DNA of 64,000 bases. Source: Schlesneria sp. (GTDB taxonomy: Bacteria; Planctomycetota; Planctomycetia; Planctomycetales; Planctomycetaceae). The DNA lies in assembly GCA_028291515.1 (NCBI GenBank), contig JAQGHU010000042.1:22030-86029 (forward strand), in the 5' to 3' direction. Shown piece by piece: positions 54,664-62,064 of the stretch. The number at the start of each line of letters is the position of its first letter. Position 1 is the stretch's first letter. The notes under the pieces were generated by a model that saw only the letters and a program-made list of their open reading frames with translations, had not been told where the DNA came from and ran no database searches. The translations under genes and the position numbers were made by a program.

Positions 54664-55359
54664 TCATCTCCTCCCGTTATCATTCCAGAGCTTAGCGGCA
54701 GTCGTGGCCGTCGACTGACGCGTGACACCGAGCTCTTTGCGCCTCAACTCGACGACCCGTTTCGAACGACCGGTCAGCTCGACGACTCGACGAATGCTAT
54801 TCATACGAACGAGCAGGTCCTCCTCGGCCGTCCAGGGTTCGTAGCTCTTCGGATGACGGCGGATCCGCGCTGCCATCAACTGCCGACGTTGGTCGTCAGT
54901 CCACTTCCGACCGAGACTCGCTTCCCGGAGTTTTTTCATGAGCGACTTCGGACGTGGCTGTCCGAGCCTCGCCTGCCGAATCTTCTCCAACCGCTGCGGA
55001 TCGCGGTAGGTCGGGGCCCGCGCCGCATCCATCTTCGCCTTCTTCGCGGGCGTCATCATTTGGCGCAGCCGCTGAACCGTTCCGGAATTCGCTCTCTCGA
55101 CCCCCAGTTCCTTGCGCCACTTCGAGACCGTCTGCGGAGTGATCCCCCACAGCTCGCAGACTGTGGCGTTCGATTCGAAATGAAGCGCTGTCGCCAGACC
55201 CTGGTAGACAACCAATGACTTCGCATTTCGCTTCTTGCCGATCGGCCAGGGAATCGTGGCATCGGACAGGCCGACGATCTCGACCTCGCCGCGAACGTCG
55301 TCGAAGACTACCTCGCCGTACTTAAACTTTGGTGTCGAATATGCGGAATCGCGAGACAT
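54664..55359 (-). CDS. HTH/SANT-like DNA-binding protein, unknown role
   Basis: 231 aa. An N-terminal region (KFKYGEVVFDDVRGEVEIVG) is followed by a helix-turn-helix (CELWGITPQTVSKWRKELGV, near 68-87), a repetitive basic region (AKKAKMDAARAPTYRDPQRL, KIRQARLGQPRPKSLMKKLR) reminiscent of NUMOD-type modules, and a C-terminal SANT/Myb-like domain (PWTAEEDLLVRMNSIRRVVE, KRVVELRRKELGVTR). Hence probably DNA-binding. AGGA precedes the ATG at 55359 by 6 nt. A degenerate copy of the C-terminal domain lies at 53108-53335. Transfer or duplication within the island is likely. Confidence 0.65.
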   Translation of the reverse strand: MSRDSAYSTPKFKYGEVVFDDVRGEVEIVGLSDATIPWPIGKKRNAKSLVVYQGLATALHFESNATVCELWGITPQTVSKWRKELGVERANSGTVQRLRQMMTPAKKAKMDAARAPTYRDPQRLEKIRQARLGQPRPKSLMKKLREASLGRKWTDDQRRQLMAARIRRHPKSYEPWTAEEDLLVRMNSIRRVVELTGRSKRVVELRRKELGVTRQSTATTAAKLWNDNGRR

Positions 55360-55418
55360 CACCAATCCTGCCGACCAATGAGCTTCTGAGTTACGAATCT
55401 CGAAAATGCCACCAAGTT

Positions 55419-55434
55419 GATTTCTGGAGAAATC
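55419..55434. repeat. palindrome GATTTCTGGAGAAATC
   Basis: Perfect 16-bp palindrome overlapping the stop codon of the DUF6939-like gene. The same sequence occurs at 61988-62003 and a variant (TC instead of GG in the centre) at 54321-54338. Recurrent short hairpin, possible terminator or REP unit. Confidence 0.6.
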
Positions 55435-55988
55435 ACCCCTCCGGCCAAGTCCCTTCGAGGTACCTCTTCACGAGTGACGCATGCGACAGCGGCTTCGACA
55501 GATCTTCAATGTCGGAGTTAGTTTCGTAGTCGAGTAGCACAATGTCACCGGCCAGCTTTCGCAGTGCGTCGAGTTCGGCCGTCAGCTTGTGTTCCAGGAT
55601 CCAACGATAGGCGGGCAGATAGATCTGGAGCCGCGCCTCGTGGTAGCCGAGCAGTTCCGCACTCTCGACGCCGAACCGATGCCCTTGCACCGCGCCGAGC
55701 GATCGAGCACTCCGCTTGATGCTCTTCAGGTTGGTGATGGCCCACTTGGCCGAATCGATGTCGGCCTGCTCGAAGACCTTGAGCCCTTGCCACAGTCCTT
55801 CCACGGACTGCGCGGTGACTTTCGGCGAGTTCGGAATCGGAATGCCGCCATGCGGCCAGAATGGACTGAACCCACGGCTCGGGCCCCTTGGACGTGACAT
55901 CGACGAGGGTCGCGCCCGGCCAAGCCTTCTGCAACGTGGCTGCCGACTTGCGGCGACTATCGACAACGATCGAGCGGGCGCTGGTCAT
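55433..55988 (-). pseudogene. DUF6939-like gene with a frameshift near codon 38
   Basis: The reading begins MTSARSIVVDSRRKSAATLQ, DVTSKGPEPWVQ from the ATG at 55988, then must change frame near 55869-55876 to continue FSPFWPHGGIPIPNSPKVTA, SVEGLWQGLKVFEQADID, AELLGYHEARLQIYLPAYRW and DYETNSDIEDLSKPLSHASL to the stop at 55433. Both parts together match the conserved planctomycete/bacterial DUF6939 pattern, with SPFxPHG as its hallmark. Either a recent inactivating indel, a sequencing error, or a programmed shift. The function of the family is unknown. It follows the HARE-HTH-like gene by 7 bp. Confidence 0.65.
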
Positions 55989-55995
55989 CGGAGGT

Positions 55996-56388
55996 TCATT
56001 TCTGCAGGAAGTAGCTTTTGGTCTGCGAGTTCCGCTGGATTTCGGGAGTGTTGTAGAGACATTGATGAACGACGTTCTCGGGCCGATGCGACTGACTCTT
56101 GTAACCGGCCGCGAGCACTTGCGCGGTGAGTTCGGCGATGCCTAAACCACTCTTGTGATTCTGGAGCACCTCCAACACGAACTGACGGAGGGGAGCGGTA
56201 TTGGTGTGTCGCCGTCGGCCCCGACGCGGATCCCCGGTCAGGTTCCCGGCCTCCTGGATCTGCTGGTCGAGATCGTCGATCTGCTGCCGAAGCTTGTCGC
56301 GCTGCTCGATCAGCGATTCCAGGCGCTTGGTCTTTTCGACGAGCAACCGTTCGACATCGGCGATACTAACGGGCAGGCTGGAAGCCAT
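55996..56388 (-). CDS. coiled-coil plus HARE-HTH-like protein
   Basis: 130 aa from ATG at 56388 (AAGGAA upstream); the frame runs to 56856 but overlaps the phosphoribosyltransferase gene. Residues 1-50 form a coiled coil (VERLLVEKTKRLESLIEQRD), a basic linker RRGRRRH follows, and residues 65-130 form a winged-helix/HARE-like domain (FVLEVLQNHKSGLGIAELTA, YKSQSHRPENVVHQCLYNTP, NSQTKSYFLQK). Such proteins are frequent and highly paralogous in planctomycetes and may bind DNA. Role unknown. Confidence 0.7.
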   Translation of the reverse strand: MASSLPVSIADVERLLVEKTKRLESLIEQRDKLRQQIDDLDQQIQEAGNLTGDPRRGRRRHTNTAPLRQFVLEVLQNHKSGLGIAELTAQVLAAGYKSQSHRPENVVHQCLYNTPEIQRNSQTKSYFLQK

Positions 56389-56482
56389 GGGACGAGTTCC
56401 TTGCTGGACTGCCGGGAGAGGGGCGCGCCAAGGTATCCCCGGCCGGAACGGATTGCAACGAGCGGTGAACCGCAGGCCCCTC

Positions 56483-57667
56483 CTAGACCAGTCCATTGCG
56501 AGCGATCGAGAACACCGGCCGACCGGTCTGGAGCGCGATCTGTCGTGCCTGTTCGTCGTCGCTTTCGATGAACAGCCGCAGATTTGGATCGGTGAGGTAA
56601 GCCTGCGCCTTCCGCTGGGCCGCATCGTGAGCCCGATCGCGGGCGGAGAACGTCGCATGCGGCGACATGGTGAGTGTGCCGTATTCGATGCCGTGCTTGG
56701 CCAGCCAGGCCTCGGTCTCCGGCCGATGCCGTTCCAGGCGATTGGTGACGATCCCCCGCAACGGCATGGTCGGAAGCCGTCGCGGCCGGACGTTCTGTAG
56801 GAACTCGGCATACTGCTCGGTGTGTGCGTCTTCATTCCCGCCGTGCCAGTCTTCACAGAGTACGCCGTCCATGTCGACGAGGATTAAGCGATTGTTATCG
56901 TCGTGGAGCATCGTCCACTCATAGAATTGCGCGAACCCCGGCAGCTTCGCGTGATAATAGTCGACCGCGATCTTTATTCGGTCTTCCACATAGATGGCAG
57001 CAAGTTGGACAGGCGCTTTGATCAGCTCCCGCAGCCGATCCGCCTGACGGCCGCTGGCACAGGTATCGTCGACGACGAGGATGACTCCCTCGTGAACGCG
57101 GTTCTTAAATCCTCGACGGGGTAAGGAGACTTCGGGATGCTCGTGTTCGATCAATGTCTCGACGGCGATCATCGGGACATTGAGTTCCAGCGCGATGAGC
57201 GCCGCGGGAATCATCCCGCTCCGCGGGACACCGGCAATCGCTTTGACCGGTGGCAATGATCTCGCAAACGCATGGCAGTCCTGCACTAACTGCTGATAGC
57301 TGATGTAATGGAATCGATGTGGCTCATGTTCCAAACATCCTCGATCCTCCAAGGATCGCAGCGGTTGCAGGCGCTCTGGCATGAGCTCAATCGGCATTTG
57401 CTCAAACTGTGTCCAATGCCCACGCCAACAGCCATCTTGTTCCAGTTCGAGACGACAAATCTCTCCGTACTCTCCCAAGATCGACAGACACTCGACATTG
57501 CCGCCATTGCGCAGTTCCCAATGATGCTCGACGCTGCTGCCCCCTTCACCAATGAGGCCATTCGCCAGAAGTTCCAGCGGGCGTTCATCATGCCCGATGC
57601 GATGGTAGAAGTAACGACCGGGGATCGCTGGCATCATGGAACATCCGATATCGATATAGAGCGACAT
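56483..57667 (-). CDS. phosphoribosyltransferase fused to HAD-like domain
   Basis: 394 aa from the ATG at 57667. Three parts: an N-terminal beta-rich module (PGRYFYHRIGHDERPLELLA, EHHWELRNGGNVECLSILG), a type I phosphoribosyltransferase domain (about 115-255) with the PRPP motif GVILVVDDTCASGRQADRL (near 190), and a HAD-like phosphatase domain with NRLILVDMDGVLCEDW (near 260) and RLFIESDDEQARQIALQTGR. It may make or recycle an activated sugar/nucleotide for the neighbouring glycosyltransferases (inference). It is divergent from the five-domain protein with a 137-bp promoter gap. Confidence 0.8.
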   Translation of the reverse strand: MSLYIDIGCSMMPAIPGRYFYHRIGHDERPLELLANGLIGEGGSSVEHHWELRNGGNVECLSILGEYGEICRLELEQDGCWRGHWTQFEQMPIELMPERLQPLRSLEDRGCLEHEPHRFHYISYQQLVQDCHAFARSLPPVKAIAGVPRSGMIPAALIALELNVPMIAVETLIEHEHPEVSLPRRGFKNRVHEGVILVVDDTCASGRQADRLRELIKAPVQLAAIYVEDRIKIAVDYYHAKLPGFAQFYEWTMLHDDNNRLILVDMDGVLCEDWHGGNEDAHTEQYAEFLQNVRPRRLPTMPLRGIVTNRLERHRPETEAWLAKHGIEYGTLTMSPHATFSARDRAHDAAQRKAQAYLTDPNLRLFIESDDEQARQIALQTGRPVFSIARNGLV

Positions 57668-57804
57668 GGTGATACGTCTTAGCGCCATCTTAATTCAGGG
57701 ATAATTCCGAAACGCTACAGTTTATTGTTGCATTCTAGAATTCGGACGACAAGATACTCACCGCGCTCGCACCACAGATTGGAGACGACCGGAGCAAACC
57801 TCAC

Positions 57805-60800
57805 ATGCGACGTGTCATTTTGCGGTCGCATCAGAGTCCGGGGGACATCTTGATGCTGACGGCCGCCGTCCGCGATCTGCATGCCGCGCATGCGGGCAAG
57901 TTCGAGACCGATGTGCGAACATCAGCCGACGCGATCTGGGAGCAGAATCCGCGCGTCACGTCGCTCTCGGAACGGGATCAGCAGGTCGAGGTGATCGACA
58001 TGCACTATCCGCTGGTTCATGAGAGCAATCAGAAGCCGTATCACTTCGTCCATGGCTACGCGCAGTACCTGGAGCAGAAGCTGGGCGTGCCGATCCCGGT
58101 GACGCGGTTCGGCGGTGAGATCTTTCTCGACGACGACGAGCGGAATTCACCGCTGCCGGGTCACGAACTCCCGAACAAGTTCTGGATCATGATCGCAGGC
58201 GGCAAGTACGACTTTACGGCCAAGTGGTGGAACCCGGCCAGCTATCAACGGGTGGTCGATCACTTCCAGGGAACGATTCAGTTCGTGCAATGCGGGGAAG
58301 CAGGACACTGGCATCCACCGCTGCAGAATGTGATCAATCTTGTCGGGAAGACCTCGCTGCGTCAGTTCATTCGGCTGATGCACCATGCGGCCGGCGTCGT
58401 CTGTCCCGTGACGTTTGCGATGCATCTGGCGGCGGCGGTCGAGACGCGCCCGGGGGTGCCGAAGATCAGACCCTGCGTGGTGCTGGGTGGCGGTCGCGAG
58501 CCGACCCATTGGGAAGCGTATCCGCAACATCAGTACCTCAGTACGGTGGGAGCGTTGTCGTGTTGTCTCGAAGGGGGCTGCTGGAAGTCGCGGTGCCAAC
58601 TCGTCGGCGACGGCGACGAGAAGGATCGGCGCAACGTCTGCGAGCAACCGGTGCAGATCACTCCTGATCTCAGAATCCCGCGCTGCCTGGAGATGATTAA
58701 GCCGGAGGACGTGATTCGGCGAATCGAGATGTACCTCGAAGGTCCGCACGCGAATGCCGTGGCGACCCCTCGCCCGCAGGCGGTCCCGACTCCCAAGGCT
58801 GTCGTCCCCGCTCCGATCATGACACCGGTCCCAGCGGCGACCTCGGCTCCACGGACGGTATCAGTCGCGGCAGCGACGAATGGCAATGTCGCCGTGGCAG
58901 AGCGAACGACGGTGGCGCGCGACGGTCGTCGCCCGATTGTCCGCAAACCCGCGGCACAGCGCAGTCGCGTCGCCACGAGACCGGCGGCTCCTCCGGTTTC
59001 GCGAAGACATCGGGTACTGATTCAGTTTCGGCACGGGCTCGGCGATGCGGCCCAGCTCACGGTCGTGCTGCGGCACTTGAAACATTATCACCCCGACTGG
59101 GAGATCGACCTCGCGGCGCTCGGCGGCAAACAATCGGTCGGCCGCGGATTCTGCGAGTCCCTCTCGCTGCTCAATGCTTCGGACCGTCGACCGGTCGGCT
59201 ATCAGCAGATCTTTTCATTGGACTGGGACGAGTGTTCCGACGCATACGCCGAGTGGCCGAGTACGAAGCCGACCCGCTGTCTGCGCGAAGTGTTTCGGCT
59301 GGAGCCGAAGCGGGATCTCTTCCAATACAAAATCATACGCACTTCCGCGGCTGACCAGCGGGCTCGCGATTACCTCGCGAGTCTGTGCCCCAAGGGACCA
59401 CTGCTCAACGATCGGTTCCCGGTGGTGCTGATTCATTACCAGGGGAACACCTCGTGCGATCGCAAGGACCTGCCGCATGAAGTCGCTCGGCGGGCGTGTG
59501 ACACGGCACGCCAGCTTGGCTATGTGCCGATCGTGCTCGACTGGGATCATCGCTCGCCCTTAATCGATCAACAGACGGTCCACTGTCCGCAGGCGGATCA
59601 CGCCCTCTGGGGTGGTCAGGGGACCGGCGATGCCGAGGCGTTGGCGGCGCTCGTCGAAGCCTCATCATTGATGATCGGCATCGACAGCGGACCGCTGCAT
59701 GTCGCGGGAGCAACGACGACGCCTTCGCTCGGCGTCTGGACGCGGCATCATCCGGTCCACTACTTCGATCTCTGCCCGAACGTCAAACATCTCGTTCCCC
59801 GCAACCAGGCGCGGCTCGCGCGGGGCTCGGCGGCTGTGGAGTTCTTCACGAGTCACTACGATCACGATTACTACGACGATCTGGCCGGAGATCTCGCCGC
59901 CCATGTTCGCGGTCAGCTCACGGGCGAGCCGGTCGACAAGCAACCCGCTCCGATCACGACGGCTGCGGTTCCCTTTGCCGTAGCACCCGCTCCCAAGGCG
60001 ATCCTGACCTCGGTCAACTACGACCGCCAATACTATGAAGAGCATCGTCAGGCGGGGCTCGATTACCTCAACTACGGCGAATGGCAGCAGCGTTACGGTC
60101 GCTGGTTCGTCGAGTCGCTCGGGTTCCAGGGGAAACGGGTGCTCGACGTCGGCTGCGCCTGCGGCTCCATTCTCCGCGGGCTCGGCGAAGCGGGGGCGGT
60201 CGTCGCAGGGATCGATCTCAGCGAGCACATGATCGAACTCGGTCGGAAGAAGTGGCCCGACATGGCTCCGTTGCTCAACGTGGCGGATGCGTCGGATCTC
60301 GCGCGGTTTGGCGATGGGAGTTGGGAGGCGATTCATTCGGCGCAGGTGGCCGAGCATTGGCCTCCGGAGGCGGTCCCGCAGATCCTCCGGGAATTGGCGC
60401 GGGTCACGCTGCCGGGCGGGTTGTTCTTCTGTTCATTCGATTCCGAAGAACTATTCGCGCGACAGAACCGCGACATGTCGACCGAAGATCCGACGCATAT
60501 CTGCATCAAGCCGCGGGCCTGGTGGACCAAGCAACTCGCCGCCAATGGCTGGGAAGATTGTTCGACCGAGTTCGAGCCATTTCTGTACATGCATCACGAC
60601 AGCTACCTGCGGCGGTACGACTGGGACTGGTTCGTCGCCCGCAAGGTTGCCGCTCAGCCTCGCCTCACGCTGATGTGCGTCACGACCGGCCGACCGACGT
60701 TGCGACGCGCCTTGGAGAGTCTGCGCGGACAAGCGTGGCGCCCCGACGACGAGGTCTGGCTGATTCATGACGGACCGGCCTCCGAATGGGTTGGTGGGCT

Positions 60801-61857
60801 GTGGCGCGAGCTGGGCCTTCCGGGTCGGTTTGTTGAGTTACAGGACGGGCCCCACGGAGACTGGGGACACACGCCTCGCAATCGCTATCTGCCGGAAATC
60901 CCCTCGGGCCACGTTGTCAATCTGGACGACGATGACGCGCTGGCCCCATTCGCGATCGCGACGATCCGCGAGCAGGTGAGCCGACAGCCGAATGATTGTT
61001 TCGCTTTTCGCGGGGTCTACCACGATGGCCGGAGCGTCGGGTTCGTACCGGAATTGCGGTTCGGGAACATTGGGACGGGGATGTTCGTCCACCCCGCGGG
61101 CCTCAAACTGGGTGAGTACACCGCCCGCTACGGCGGCGACTTCGATTTCATTACCACGACGCTGGAGCAGAACCCTGGCTCGAACCTCGTTTGGCGTCCA
61201 GAAGCAACTTACCTTGTTCGCCCGCACGAGACGTGGCGCAATCCGGCATTCACGGCTGGGCATTCCGTTGGCGGTGGTCGCGGTCGCGAAGACTATCAAA
61301 GCGGCTGGCACTTGTTCTTCGGGAACTGGTTCCGCAAACAATCAATCCTGGACGTGGGAGCGGGCCTCGGTCACTCCAAACGTCGCCTGTCCACCAACGG
61401 CAATCGCGTCACCACCTTTAACGTCGTTCCCGACCTCCCCGTCGATCGACATGGCGACATTGCTGAAATCACTAACGCTGCGTTCGATGTTGTGACCGCG
61501 TTCGATGTGATCGAGCATGTCGACGACGATGCGGGGTTCGTCGAACAGTTACTCCGTATCACCCGGACCGCGGTGGTGCTCACGACGCCGAACATCTGGG
61601 TCTCGCACTGTAGCAACCCGTATCACATCCGCGAATACTCTCCCGCACTGTTACTCGATCTCTTGTCCGGGTTTCCGGCCGTCGGCCGTATCGACCTGTT
61701 CGCGAGTGCCGACACGTCCGGTGCGAATCCGACAATGTTGCAACCATCACAGTTCCTGGGGACCGCGCTCCCCGTCCTCGGAGTGGTTCTCTGGAAGAGA
61801 ACATCCATTCCCGACGTCTGGAAAGAGGCCACGCTCACCGGCCTCAGTCAAGGTTAG
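57805..61857 (+). CDS. five-domain glycan-modifying protein: GT9-GT9-methyltransferase-GT2-methyltransferase
   Basis: 1350 aa, no membrane segment seen. Residues 1-315: heptosyltransferase-like GT9 (MRRVILRSHQSPGDILMLTA, MHLAAAVETRPGVPKI). 316-400: Pro/Ala/Val-rich linker. 402-705: second GT9 (HRVLIQFRHGLGDAAQLTVV, LMIGIDSGPLHVAGATTTPS). 770-945: SAM methyltransferase (RVLDVGCACGSILRGLGEAG, IDLSEHMIELGRKKWPDM). 950-1145: GT2-type domain (PRLTLMCVTTGRPTLRRALE; VNLDDDDAL near 1038 as the DxD). 1178-1350: second methyltransferase (SILDVGAGLGHSKRRL, FDVIEHVDDDAGFVEQLL). It could build and methylate a surface glycan on one polypeptide. Preceded by the PRTase gene and followed by a related giant protein. 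Confidence 0.85.
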   Translation: MRRVILRSHQSPGDILMLTAAVRDLHAAHAGKFETDVRTSADAIWEQNPRVTSLSERDQQVEVIDMHYPLVHESNQKPYHFVHGYAQYLEQKLGVPIPVTRFGGEIFLDDDERNSPLPGHELPNKFWIMIAGGKYDFTAKWWNPASYQRVVDHFQGTIQFVQCGEAGHWHPPLQNVINLVGKTSLRQFIRLMHHAAGVVCPVTFAMHLAAAVETRPGVPKIRPCVVLGGGREPTHWEAYPQHQYLSTVGALSCCLEGGCWKSRCQLVGDGDEKDRRNVCEQPVQITPDLRIPRCLEMIKPEDVIRRIEMYLEGPHANAVATPRPQAVPTPKAVVPAPIMTPVPAATSAPRTVSVAAATNGNVAVAERTTVARDGRRPIVRKPAAQRSRVATRPAAPPVSRRHRVLIQFRHGLGDAAQLTVVLRHLKHYHPDWEIDLAALGGKQSVGRGFCESLSLLNASDRRPVGYQQIFSLDWDECSDAYAEWPSTKPTRCLREVFRLEPKRDLFQYKIIRTSAADQRARDYLASLCPKGPLLNDRFPVVLIHYQGNTSCDRKDLPHEVARRACDTARQLGYVPIVLDWDHRSPLIDQQTVHCPQADHALWGGQGTGDAEALAALVEASSLMIGIDSGPLHVAGATTTPSLGVWTRHHPVHYFDLCPNVKHLVPRNQARLARGSAAVEFFTSHYDHDYYDDLAGDLAAHVRGQLTGEPVDKQPAPITTAAVPFAVAPAPKAILTSVNYDRQYYEEHRQAGLDYLNYGEWQQRYGRWFVESLGFQGKRVLDVGCACGSILRGLGEAGAVVAGIDLSEHMIELGRKKWPDMAPLLNVADASDLARFGDGSWEAIHSAQVAEHWPPEAVPQILRELARVTLPGGLFFCSFDSEELFARQNRDMSTEDPTHICIKPRAWWTKQLAANGWEDCSTEFEPFLYMHHDSYLRRYDWDWFVARKVAAQPRLTLMCVTTGRPTLRRALESLRGQAWRPDDEVWLIHDGPASEWVGGLWRELGLPGRFVELQDGPHGDWGHTPRNRYLPEIPSGHVVNLDDDDALAPFAIATIREQVSRQPNDCFAFRGVYHDGRSVGFVPELRFGNIGTGMFVHPAGLKLGEYTARYGGDFDFITTTLEQNPGSNLVWRPEATYLVRPHETWRNPAFTAGHSVGGGRGREDYQSGWHLFFGNWFRKQSILDVGAGLGHSKRRLSTNGNRVTTFNVVPDLPVDRHGDIAEITNAAFDVVTAFDVIEHVDDDAGFVEQLLRITRTAVVLTTPNIWVSHCSNPYHIREYSPALLLDLLSGFPAVGRIDLFASADTSGANPTMLQPSQFLGTALPVLGVVLWKRTSIPDVWKEATLTGLSQG

Positions 61858-61987
61858 TTCCCGTATCGACGGCGTCGGTGGTCTCAACTCAATTTCCTGA
61901 TTGAGGTGTTCGCGATGAACGTACGCACTGATCTGGCACAAGTTGGGAACAGCGGAAGACTAGAGGACATCGAAGTAGGGCGAAGGT

Positions 61988-62003
61988 GATTTCTGGAGAA
62001 ATC
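61988..62003. repeat. palindrome GATTTCTGGAGAAATC (second copy)
   Basis: Identical to the copy at 55419-55434. It lies in the 207-bp gap between the two giant glycosylation genes, where it could form a hairpin in the mRNA. Confidence 0.6.
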
Positions 62004-62064
62004 AGGAGTCGTTGAATCGGTTCTGTCCTCAGGAACCGCTTCGAATTTCGTGCGAAGGGAAGAG

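Noticed and set aside
55996..56856. 286-aa version of the HARE-HTH-like protein
   Set aside because: The first 156 codons overlap the phosphoribosyltransferase-HAD gene antisense in a different frame and are Arg/Pro/Ser-rich; the ATG at 56388 has a ribosome site.
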